From contig JAIDFC010000089.1 of NCBI GenBank assembly GCA_029054535.1, forward strand, positions 1 to 6,565: a stretch of DNA of 6,565 bases. The letters run 5' to 3'. Positions 1-6,121 of this stretch are shown in pieces (positions within the stretch are counted from its first letter, which is position 1; every line of letters begins with the position of its first letter). Made by a program: the position numbers and the translations under genes. Source of the stretch: Rikenella sp. GTDB taxonomy: Bacteria; Bacteroidota; Bacteroidia; Bacteroidales; Rikenellaceae. The notes below the pieces were generated by a model that saw only the letters and a program-made list of their open reading frames with translations, did no database searches and was not told where the DNA came from.

Positions 1-83
1 GGCTACGCCCCCTTGGCACTCCGCCCCGTCCCTTTCGGCAATCGACGCATCGCCAACAACCGCGATCGCCGGTCGCGCGGATC

Positions 84-146
84 GCAGCCCGCCCCCGGCG
101 GAGGGCCGAAAGTTCGCTGCGCTCATTCGGCCGCTCCGCGGGCTGC
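84..146. repeat. 63-nt nearly continuous hairpin
   Basis: Three arm pairs nest in order: GCAGCCC (84-90) with GGGCTGC (140-146), GCGGAG (98-103) with CTCCGC (134-139), and GGCCGAA (104-110) with TTCGGCC (126-132). They give 20 G/C-rich base pairs, with a 7-nt bulge at 91-97, a single unpaired G at 133 and a 15-nt loop at 111-125. A six-T run starts at 168, about 21 nt past the stem, which is too far for a textbook intrinsic terminator. It could be a structured 3' end of a gene to the left, a small RNA, or a dispersed repeat. The pairing is seen directly; the function is not known. Confidence 0.6.
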
Positions 147-230
147 GGCCCTTGCAGGCGGCGACCCTTTTTTATTCCAAAACGTCTTTGACCGCCCACC
201 TCCTTTTACTCGAGCCGCCGACAGCGGGAA

Positions 231-276
231 GAGCAACGAGCGCCGACGAAGTTGCTCGCCACCGCGTGGGGTGGCG
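231..276. repeat. Two abutting short perfect inverted repeats
   Basis: GAGCAAC (231-237) pairs with GTTGCTC (251-257) across a 13-nt loop. CGCCACC (257-263) pairs with GGTGGCG (270-276) across a 6-nt loop. The two hairpins share base 257, so they could stack or exclude one another. Neither is followed by a T run on either strand, so they do not look like intrinsic terminators. Confidence 0.45.
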
Positions 277-281
277 GTGGC

Positions 282-446
282 TCGCCCGCCCACAGGGCGG
301 GATTTCCAAACCTTTGCTCTCTTGCTTTATCCGTCGCCCGCAGGAATTTCATCTCGATTTTGCTCTCGCAAAACGAGCAAAATTCCCCTCTTAGGCGGGC
401 GGGCGACGGGAAATCGTGTTCGACTGCCCTCGGGCTGGGCGGGCGA
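282..446. repeat. 165-nt nested inverted repeat
   Basis: Successive perfect arms nest around one centre: an 11-bp pair at 282-292 with 436-446 (TCGCCCGCCCA), a 6-bp pair at 301-306 with 410-415, a 10-bp pair at 331-340 with 400-409 (CCGTCGCCCG), and a 9-bp pair at 357-365 with 375-383 (ATTTTGCTC). Alternative pairings exist: GGAATTT (343-349) with AAATTCC (380-386), and a local hairpin of CCCGCCC (285-291) with GGGCGGG (295-301). The order and collinearity of the arms suggest a real fold or a decayed palindromic element rather than scattered matches. No transposase, target-site duplication or T run marks it as a known element type. Confidence 0.55.
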
Positions 447-448
447 TA

Positions 449-525
449 CTGCGTATCACGATAAATACCACCGAAAACCCCAACACAAAGATGCTCCGCA
501 TCGCGATAACCTGCACCGAAAACCC
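449..525. repeat. Degenerate direct repeat, 45-bp period
   Basis: The 32 bases at 449-480 and at 494-525 agree at 25 positions. They share the core CACCGAAAACCC and a CGATAA block at the same spacing, so the period is 45 bp. A third copy downstream is not convincing. The repeat begins just after the 282-446 palindrome ends. Forty-five is a multiple of three, and in the open plus frame both copies read as a short HRKP-containing peptide. I see no other sign of coding. Two copies with seven mismatches do not make a CRISPR array. Confidence 0.45.
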
Positions 526-596
526 TACAAAAGCCCCGACATAAATGCGGCTTCGCTACAACGTTCTAAAAACAGGCATGTAACCCAGAAACGGGA

Positions 597-1187
597 TTAG
601 AGTGAAGAGAGGAAATCGATCAGTTTGACCGTAGCTCGACCACGGTGGCTGATCGAGTTTTTGAACGCGAGGGGCATTTCGGCAAAAGTTTGGTCGTAGC
701 CGTCGGGGCGAAAGATCGGGTCGTAGCCGAACCCCTCGGCTCCGGATCGTTCGGTCGAGATTTGTCCGTTTACGATCCCCTCGAAGAGATACTCTTTGCC
801 ACCGAGAATCAGCGCGATCACCGTCCGAAAACGTGCCCTTCGGTTTTCGACCCCCGCGAGCCGTTCGAGCAGCAACGCCATATTCGCCTCCGAGGAGTGT
901 CCCTCGCCCGCCCCGTTGACCGCCGCATAGCGGGCCGAAAAGACCCCCGGTTCGCCGCCGAGCGCCTCGACCTCCAGTCCGGTGTCGTCCGCGAAACAGT
1001 CGAGTCCCGTTTTTTCGTAGATGTAACGGGCCTTCTGGAGCGCATTACCCTCCAGTGTCGGCCGATCTTCCGGAATATCCTCCGTGATGCCGTGGTCGGC
1101 CGGGGTCGAGAGTTCGAACCGCGGGCCGATCAAAGCCTGTATCTCCTTCAGTTTGTTGCGATTGCCGGTGGCGAAAACGATCTTCAT
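597..1187 (-). CDS. rdgB: RdgB/HAM1 family non-canonical purine NTP pyrophosphatase
   Basis: Hydrolyses dITP, XTP and ITP to the monophosphate plus pyrophosphate in the cytoplasm, keeping deaminated purines out of DNA and RNA (family knowledge). The 196-residue product has the usual family length and all hallmark motifs: N-terminal T7-G-N-R-N-K12, which binds the nucleotide; GNALQKA near 47-53; D67-D-T-G-L-E-V with the predicted catalytic Asp; G152-FGYDP for base recognition; and the S180-HRGRA motif near the C terminus. The frame stays open upstream to 1472, but that part is the antisense of the sulfatase start and unlike the family. The ATG at 1187 places the FATGN motif five residues in, as expected. 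It is divergent from the sulfatase gene with 118 bp between starts. No clear terminator follows its stop. Confidence 0.95.
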   Translation of the reverse strand: MKIVFATGNRNKLKEIQALIGPRFELSTPADHGITEDIPEDRPTLEGNALQKARYIYEKTGLDCFADDTGLEVEALGGEPGVFSARYAAVNGAGEGHSSEANMALLLERLAGVENRRARFRTVIALILGGKEYLFEGIVNGQISTERSGAEGFGYDPIFRPDGYDQTFAEMPLAFKNSISHRGRATVKLIDFLSSL

Positions 1188-1212
1188 AGACGAAAACGGA
1201 TGAATGACGCGA

Positions 1213-1220
1213 CAAAAATA
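1213..1220 (-). promoter_or_regulatory. Candidate -7 box for rdgB
   Basis: Read on the minus strand, 1220 to 1213 is TATTTTTG, an exact match to the Bacteroidota -7 consensus TAnnTTTG. It lies 25 bases before the rdgB ATG, which would give a short leader. No convincing -33 TTTG is found at the usual spacing of about 19-20 bases; the nearest TTTC is about 24 bases away. On the plus strand the same 118-bp spacer has only a partial match, TACCTTG at 1275-1281, ahead of the sulfatase. Confidence 0.35.
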
Positions 1221-1305
1221 GGAAAAATCGGAGAAGCCGCGGCCGAAACCGTCCGGAGGTATCCGGAATTTTAGTACCTTGCGGATCAAAAACGCAGACT
1301 CTCCT

Positions 1306-2748
1306 ATGAAACACCTCTCAGAATGGACCGCCTTGATGGCCCTGGCCGCCGTTGCACCTCTTTCCGCGTCGGCCAAAGGCAAAAAAGCCGTTCCCGCACC
1401 GGTCGATACCACCGCCAAGAACCTGCCGAACATCGTTTTCGTACTGACCGACGACCTCGGGATCGGCGACATCGGCGCTTACGGACAGCGCACCATTCCG
1501 ACGCCGCATATCGACTCGCTGGCCCGCGCCGGGATGCAGTTCATGCAGCACTACGCCGGGTCGACCGTCTCGGCGCCGAGCCGCGCCGTGCTGCTGACCG
1601 GGAAGCACACCGGACACTCCGGCATCCGCGGCAACGGAGAACGGACGCTGGAAGACGGAACCGTGTACGACTATTCTCTGCCGGCCGAAGAGGTTACGAT
1701 AGCCGAGATCCTGCGGTCGAAAGGCTACGCTACGGGGATCACCGGCAAGTGGGGCCTCGGCGGATATCCCGAAGAAGGAGGCGCAGGGAATCAGGGTTTC
1801 GACTACTTTTTCGGGCACCAGGCCCAGCTCGACGCTCACCATTACTATCCGAAGAAACTCTACGAAAACGGCACCAAGATCGAGCTGGACGGCACGCAAT
1901 ACTCCGACGAGTTGACCACGCAACGCGCCTTGTCGTTCATCGACCGGAGCGTGGCGGCGGGTCGGCCGTTCTTCCTCGAATTCGCCACGACGCTCCCGCA
2001 TGCCGAATTGGTCTTGCCGGCCGAGGAGATGAAACCATTCGAGGGCAAATTCCTCGAAACGCCGTTCGAGGGGAACTGGTACGGAGCGCAGCCGCAGCCG
2101 CGGGCGGCTTTCGCGGCGATGGTCAAGCGGATCGACGACAACGTCGGACGGCTGACGGCGAAGCTGCGCGAGACGGGGCAGCTCGAAAACACGATCTTCA
2201 TCTTCAGCTCGGACAACGGGACGCACGTCGAAGGGGGGCACGACCCGAACTACTTCAACAGCAACTCGTTGTACCGGGGTACGAAACGCGACCTGTACGA
2301 AGGCGGGATTCGAACCCCGTTCATCGTAGCGTGGCCGGGACACATCGAACCGGGGCGGGTGAGCTATCACGTATCGGCGTTCTGGGACTTCCTGCCGACG
2401 GTCTGCGACATCGTAGGAGCCGACGTACCGCGAGGGGTGGACGGCATCTCGATGCTCCCGGAATGGACCGGGCGAGGCGAGCAGCCGAAACACGATTACC
2501 TCTACTTCGAGTTTCACGAGGAGGGGGGCAAACAGGCGGTGATCCGCGACAACTGGAAACTGATCCGTCTGAATGCCAAACAGTTGTCGAAAGATCGAAC
2601 GAAAGTTCGATACAAACTCTATAACCTCTCTCGAGATCCGAAAGAGCTGCGGAACGTGGCGGCGGAGTACCCGGGCAAGGTCATCGAGCTGCAAGCGATC
2701 ATGGACCAAGCGCGTTCGGAGTCGAAGAATCCGGCCTGGAACTTCTAA
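1306..2748 (+). CDS. Exported S-type (Ser) sulfatase, arylsulfatase family
   Basis: Predicted to remove sulfate esters from a glycan or aryl substrate outside the cytoplasm. The 480-residue protein opens with a Sec signal peptide (hydrophobic to about residue 20, likely cut after A23 in S-A-S-A). The sulfatase core follows: metal ligands D49-D50 in LTDDLG, and the signature S89-A-P-S-R93, whose Ser would become formylglycine. The other expected catalytic residues are K148 in GKWG, H232 in LPHAE, D303-N304 in SSDNG and K327 in GTKRDLYEGG. A Ser instead of Cys in the signature implies maturation by an anaerobic radical-SAM sulfatase-maturing enzyme, which is not encoded here. The ATG at 1306 is preferred. 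A TTG at 1279 adds nine residues ahead of the signal peptide and overlaps a possible -7 box. It heads a cluster with WbqC 14 nt downstream. The substrate and S1 subfamily cannot be told from sequence alone. Confidence 0.92.
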   Translation: MKHLSEWTALMALAAVAPLSASAKGKKAVPAPVDTTAKNLPNIVFVLTDDLGIGDIGAYGQRTIPTPHIDSLARAGMQFMQHYAGSTVSAPSRAVLLTGKHTGHSGIRGNGERTLEDGTVYDYSLPAEEVTIAEILRSKGYATGITGKWGLGGYPEEGGAGNQGFDYFFGHQAQLDAHHYYPKKLYENGTKIELDGTQYSDELTTQRALSFIDRSVAAGRPFFLEFATTLPHAELVLPAEEMKPFEGKFLETPFEGNWYGAQPQPRAAFAAMVKRIDDNVGRLTAKLRETGQLENTIFIFSSDNGTHVEGGHDPNYFNSNSLYRGTKRDLYEGGIRTPFIVAWPGHIEPGRVSYHVSAFWDFLPTVCDIVGADVPRGVDGISMLPEWTGRGEQPKHDYLYFEFHEEGGKQAVIRDNWKLIRLNAKQLSKDRTKVRYKLYNLSRDPKELRNVAAEYPGKVIELQAIMDQARSESKNPAWNF

Positions 2749-2762
2749 ACCCTGTATAGACG

Positions 2763-3410
2763 GTGCTGGTTACGACGGTTTATTTAGGGAACATACAATA
2801 TTTCGGGAAGCTCGTGCAGGGAGCGCGGATCGAGGCGTGCGAGAACTTCCAGAAGCAGACCTACCGCAACCGGGCCGAAGCGATGACCGCCGCGGGGGTT
2901 CGGACGCTGACCGTCCCCGTCGATTGGGACCATCGGGCCAAGATGCCGATTCGGGAGGTTCGGATCGACTATACCCTGCCGTGGCAGCGCGAACATTGGC
3001 GAACCCTTCGAGCCGCTTATGCCGCTGCGCCCTACTTCGACCACTATGCGGAGCGGCTGGCTCCGTTCTACGACGAACGGACCTATCGGCCGGAGCGGTT
3101 GTTCGACCTGAACTGCGACCTGACCCACCTGCTGCTGAGGCTTTTGGGGCTGCCGGAGACTTTAGTGTTCACGGAAGATTACACCATGCCCGCGCCGTTG
3201 GATGCGGCCGCCGGAGCAGGGGATTTCCGGGAGATCATCTCGCACAAGCCGCGGTTGCGGCGGCCCGATCCGACGTTTCGCGCGCCGGAGTACTACCAGG
3301 TTTTTTCGGATCGGACCCCTTTCGCGCCGAACCTTTCGGCGATCGACCTCCTGTTTTGCGAAGGGCCGCAGGCCGGGCGGATCGTTCAGGAAAGCATCGC
3401 GGAGCCCTGA
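2763..3410 (+). CDS. WbqC-like family protein
   Basis: The 215-residue product shows the layout of the WbqC-like family. The N terminus has YLGNIQYFGKL (7-17), then ENFQKQTYRNRAE (27-39) and LTVPV (49-53). The C terminus has YYQVF (177-181) and FAPNLSAIDLLFCEGP (187-202). No signal peptide or membrane segment is seen, so it should be cytoplasmic. The family was named from an O-antigen cluster and is often described as a putative glycan or amino-sugar biosynthesis protein; its reaction is not established to my knowledge. The start is GTG at 2763, 14 nt after the sulfatase stop. The next in-frame ATG lies near residue 41 and would delete the conserved N terminus. Tight spacing on both sides suggests co-transcription with the two exported glycan proteins, an unusual setting for a cytoplasmic protein. 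Confidence 0.88.
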   Translation: MLVTTVYLGNIQYFGKLVQGARIEACENFQKQTYRNRAEAMTAAGVRTLTVPVDWDHRAKMPIREVRIDYTLPWQREHWRTLRAAYAAAPYFDHYAERLAPFYDERTYRPERLFDLNCDLTHLLLRLLGLPETLVFTEDYTMPAPLDAAAGAGDFREIISHKPRLRRPDPTFRAPEYYQVFSDRTPFAPNLSAIDLLFCEGPQAGRIVQESIAEP

Positions 3411-3439
3411 AAAAACTAACCCAAAATACCCTAAAACCC
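3411..3439 (+). promoter_or_regulatory. A-rich translation leader before the DUF4838 gene
   Basis: The 29-nt gap between the WbqC stop and the next ATG is strongly A-rich (it begins AAAAAACTAACCC) within otherwise GC-rich DNA, and has no Shine-Dalgarno sequence. Bacteroidota commonly start translation from such A-rich leaders. I see no promoter box in it, so it fits an internal operon gap rather than a new transcription start. Confidence 0.4.
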
Positions 3440-5689
3440 ATGATGAGATCTCTTTTGGCCTGGCTGGGAGCGGCGTTTCTGGCCGTCTCCTGCACCCACC
3501 GCCTGACGCTGGCCGAGGGCGGGCGGAGCGACTACCGCATCGAAGTGGCCACCGATGCCGATAGCTTGACCCGCTTGGCCGCCGAGCGTTTCCAGGACTA
3601 TTTCCGGCGGATTTCACAGGTCGAACTGCCTATCGTAACGACCTCTGCGAGCGATACGTCTGCCGCGGTGAAAGCGATCGTTTTCGACACCGACACCTCC
3701 TCCCTGGCCGACCTGGGGAACGACGGCTTCGTGATTTCGACCGACGGCCCGCGGATCCGCATCCAGGGCGGTACCTCGCGCGGCGTCCTGAACGGGATGT
3801 ACACCCTGCTGGATGACTACCTCGGCTGTCGGAAATACTCGGCCGCCGTCGAAGTCGTTCCGCAACGCGAGACCGTAACTCTGCCGGCATCGATCCGCGA
3901 CCGGCAGGTGCCCGTGATCACCTTCCGCGACACCCATTACCGCGGGACCAACGACCAGGGCTATATCGACTGGCACAAACTGAGCCACGACACCACGGGC
4001 AATAAACCCGACTGGGGCTTCTGGTGCCACAGCTTCGGACAGTTGTTGCCAGCCGAGGAGTATTTCGACTCGCATCCCGAGTATTTCGCCCTCGTGGGGG
4101 GCAAGCGGGCGACGACTCAACCCTGCTTGTCGCATCCGGAGGTGCTGGAGATCATGTGCGAGAATCTGGCGCAGGCGATGGCGGCCAAACCGGAGGCCCG
4201 GTATTGGTCGGTCAGCTCGAACGACAACTTCGGCTATTGCCAGTGTCCGCTGTGCGCAGCGGTCGATCGAGTCGATGGGGGACCCACCGGATCGGTCATT
4301 CAGTTCGTGAACCGCGTGGCCGAACGCTTTCCCGACAAGGTGATTTCGACCCTCGCCTATCAGTATTCGCGTGCCGCGCCGCTGGTTACCGAGCCGCGCG
4401 AGAACGTGAACATCATGTTCTGCAACATCGAGTGCAACCGCAGCGAACCGATCGCTACGGACTCGACCAGCGCCTCGTTCCGGCGCGACATGGAGGCCTG
4501 GGCGGCTCTGACGGATAATATTCTGGTGTGGGACTACGTGATCCAGTTCAAAAACTTAGTGAGTCCGTTCCCGAACTTCCACACGCTGAAGCCGAATATC
4601 CAGTATTTTGTAGACAATCATGTGGTGGCGATGTTCGAGCAGGGGAACCGCGAGGTGGGGGGCGAATTCGCCGACCTGAGGGCCTATTTGATCGCCAAAC
4701 TGATGTGGAATCCGGAGGCCGATGTCGACGCCCTGATGGACGACTTCCTGAACGGCTACTACGGGCCGGAGGCGGGACCGTACATCCGCTCTTATATCGA
4801 CCTGCTGACCGCCAATCTGGCCGAGAGCGGCCGTTCGCTCTCGATCTTCGGCGCGCCCACCGACGCCTCGGACAGCTACCTCGCGCCGGACAAGCTGGCC
4901 GAGTACGGCGCACTCTTCGATCGGGCCGAGGCGGCTGCGGCTCGGGACAGCGTCCTGTTGCGCCGGGTGCGGATCGCCCGCCAACCGCTGCGGTATGCCG
5001 AATTGGAGATGACCAAACTCGACCCCTACGGTCCGAACGGCATTTATGTACAGGAAGCGGACGGCACGTGGGCTACTCGACCGGAGTACACGAAAAAGTT
5101 ACAGGAATTCGTCGCCCTATGCAAAGACGAAGGGGTAACGCGTCTCTCGGAATGGCACACCACGCCGGACGAATACCTCGAAATGATGAGTCGTATCTCG
5201 ATCGTGCGTCAGGAAGGCAACCTGAGCTTCGGCCGACCGGTAACGCTCGCTCCGGCGCCTCATCCGCGCTACGCCCGCGACGCCGACAAGGTCCTGACCA
5301 ACGGCATCCACGGCAGCAACGACTACAAAATCCAGTGGTTGGGTTGGGACGTGCCGCGCTTCGAGGCGGTGGTGGATCTCGGGGCCGAACACGACATCGC
5401 GCGCATCACGGCTACTTATCTTCAAACGCTGACCGACTGGATCTTCTTCCCGAAACAGGTAACGTTCTACGTCTCGACGGACGGAACGCACTTCACCCAG
5501 GTCGGGATGGAGGCCCAACCCGAAGTGAACCGGGCGGTTTCGGTCGGCGTGCGCGACTTCTCCTGCTCGGCGAAAACCTCGGCGCGCTACGTGAAGATCG
5601 TTACGGACGCCATCGGAACCTGCCCGCCCTGGCACCTCGGCGCGGGCGGCAAGGCTTTCGCTTTCCTCGACGAAATTATCGTCGAATAA
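3440..5689 (+). CDS. DUF4838 lipoprotein with C-terminal F5/8 type C domain
   Basis: This 749-residue protein begins with a lipoprotein signal (MMRSLLAWLG..., lipobox A-V-S-C18), so it should be lipid-anchored in the envelope, possibly surface-exposed. Residues about 33-150 resemble the N-terminal alpha/beta domain that precedes GH67/GH20-type barrels, including the GVLNGMYTLLDDYLGCRKY stretch. Residues about 155-420 match DUF4838, with GFWCHSF (193-199), HPEYFAL (212-218), SSNDNFGYCQCPLC (259-272), WDYV (364-367) and MFEQGN (398-403). A helical linker leads to an F5/8 type C (discoidin-like, CBM32-type) module at about 594-747. Glycan cleavage or binding is inferred; no catalytic pair can be fixed by eye. 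The frame stays open upstream through the WbqC gene, but the double ATG at 3440/3443 directly precedes the signal peptide. The gene ends a likely operon with the sulfatase. Confidence 0.87.
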   Translation: MMRSLLAWLGAAFLAVSCTHRLTLAEGGRSDYRIEVATDADSLTRLAAERFQDYFRRISQVELPIVTTSASDTSAAVKAIVFDTDTSSLADLGNDGFVISTDGPRIRIQGGTSRGVLNGMYTLLDDYLGCRKYSAAVEVVPQRETVTLPASIRDRQVPVITFRDTHYRGTNDQGYIDWHKLSHDTTGNKPDWGFWCHSFGQLLPAEEYFDSHPEYFALVGGKRATTQPCLSHPEVLEIMCENLAQAMAAKPEARYWSVSSNDNFGYCQCPLCAAVDRVDGGPTGSVIQFVNRVAERFPDKVISTLAYQYSRAAPLVTEPRENVNIMFCNIECNRSEPIATDSTSASFRRDMEAWAALTDNILVWDYVIQFKNLVSPFPNFHTLKPNIQYFVDNHVVAMFEQGNREVGGEFADLRAYLIAKLMWNPEADVDALMDDFLNGYYGPEAGPYIRSYIDLLTANLAESGRSLSIFGAPTDASDSYLAPDKLAEYGALFDRAEAAAARDSVLLRRVRIARQPLRYAELEMTKLDPYGPNGIYVQEADGTWATRPEYTKKLQEFVALCKDEGVTRLSEWHTTPDEYLEMMSRISIVRQEGNLSFGRPVTLAPAPHPRYARDADKVLTNGIHGSNDYKIQWLGWDVPRFEAVVDLGAEHDIARITATYLQTLTDWIFFPKQVTFYVSTDGTHFTQVGMEAQPEVNRAVSVGVRDFSCSAKTSARYVKIVTDAIGTCPPWHLGAGGKAFAFLDEIIVE

Positions 5690-5833
5690 TCGGCGAATAT
5701 CCTGTGTTTGGCGACAGGCGGGAACTGTATTTTGTGTGAACAACCGCGCAGCGTAGCGAGCATCCCGCGCTGGCGCCGAACCGAAACGTACCGAACAAGA
5801 TAAGGTACACGCGAAAGCCCCTATCCCGAGAGC
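5690..5833. other. Convergent spacer between DUF4838 gene and yidD
   Basis: No gene is seen. A weak hairpin, CCTGT (5701-5705) with ACAGG (5714-5718), lies just past the DUF4838 stop. It is not followed closely by a T run, so it is a poor terminator candidate. TATTTTG at 5728-5734 resembles a -7 box, with TTTG at 5707-5710 at a short spacing of 17. It points into a spacer with no plus-strand gene, so chance is likely. CAGCG (5749-5753) and CGCTG (5768-5772) form another short stem. Confidence 0.35.
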
Positions 5834-6121
5834 TTATGGCACCGGATCATAGCCGCTGCCGCCCCAAGGATGACAGCGCGAGAGTCGACGTACCGACAGG
5901 AAAAGTCCTTTGAACGGCCCGTACTTTCGGAACGCCTCGAGCGCATATTGCGAGCAGGTCGGCGTAAACCGGCAGGCCCCCGGCAGAAACGGCGAGATAG
6001 CGACCTGATAGAATCGAATCAGCCCCATGAAGGGGGCAGAGGCTATCGCCCGCCATTTAGCGGAGCTGCGTTGTCTGTCGCCAGGCCGTCGCCGGTCGTT
6101 TTTTGGTCCCGAATCGCACAT
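5834..6121 (-). CDS. yidD: Membrane protein insertion efficiency factor YidD
   Basis: A small inner-membrane-associated protein thought to help YidC/Sec insert membrane proteins. The family core is complete: LIRFYQVAISPFLPGACRF, then TPTCSQYALEAFRKYG, and the C-terminal RCHPWGGSGYDPVP, with the three conserved Cys residues. The start is uncertain. The ATG at 6028 gives only 64 residues and begins inside the conserved first helix. The family normally has about ten more residues there, and the upstream codons read KWRAIASAPF, which fits such a helix. The next in-frame ATG, at 6121, gives 95 residues but overlaps rnpA by 79 nt. No GTG, TTG or CTG codon lies between the two. I list the longer form, with low confidence in the start and high confidence in the gene. 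It follows rnpA on the same strand, the usual pairing. Confidence 0.88.
   Translation of the reverse strand: MCDSGPKNDRRRPGDRQRSSAKWRAIASAPFMGLIRFYQVAISPFLPGACRFTPTCSQYALEAFRKYGPFKGLFLSVRRLSRCHPWGGSGYDPVP

Larger units (their letters stand above)
1..596. other. Gene-free, palindrome-rich intergenic region
   Basis: I see no credible gene in this stretch. A plus-strand frame stays open from a TTG at 13 to a stop at 598-600. Its translation is rich in Arg, Pro and Ser, changes composition abruptly, resembles no family I know, and runs through several strong palindromes, so I treat it as chance. What the region does hold is structure: inverted repeats at 84-146, 231-257, 257-276, 285-301 and 282-446, a six-T run at 168-173, and a direct repeat at 449-525. 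It lies downstream of rdgB (minus strand). The gene to its left is outside the window, so part of it could be the 3' end of that transcript. Confidence 0.6.

Noticed and set aside
282..446. Insertion sequence or intact transposon
   Set aside because: No transposase frame, no convincing target-site duplication, and arms interrupted by unpaired stretches. A decayed or non-autonomous element remains possible.
449..525. CRISPR array
   Set aside because: Only two imperfect copies with seven mismatches in 32 bases, a 13-nt interval between them, and no cas genes.
568..596. Intrinsic terminator of rdgB
   Set aside because: On the minus strand a CCC/GGG stem of three pairs and a T5 run are present, but the stem is too weak and too far from the T run.
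13..600. Open 195-codon plus-strand frame
   Set aside because: TTG start, Arg/Pro/Ser-rich and heterogeneous translation, no recognisable domain, and the frame crosses several palindromes. GC-rich DNA keeps such frames open by chance.
1188..1472. N-terminal extension of RdgB to 1472
   Set aside because: It would run antisense through the sulfatase signal peptide. The family motif begins right after the ATG at 1187.
1318..2709. 463-codon minus-strand frame opposite the sulfatase
   Set aside because: The plus strand encodes a sulfatase with every catalytic motif intact. The antisense product is a compositional shadow rich in Arg and Val with no family resemblance.
2573..3439. N-terminal extension of the DUF4838 protein by 289 codons
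   Set aside because: That part is the out-of-frame translation of the sulfatase tail and WbqC. The lipoprotein signal peptide begins exactly at the 3440 ATG.
5707..5734. Promoter for a small RNA in the convergent spacer
   Set aside because: The TTTG and TATTTTG boxes are 17 bases apart, shorter than usual. The second box is imperfect, and no downstream gene or clear terminator supports it.
4528..5739. 403-codon plus-strand frame inside the DUF4838 gene
   Set aside because: Arg/Gly-rich out-of-frame translation of the F5/8-containing coding region; no motifs.
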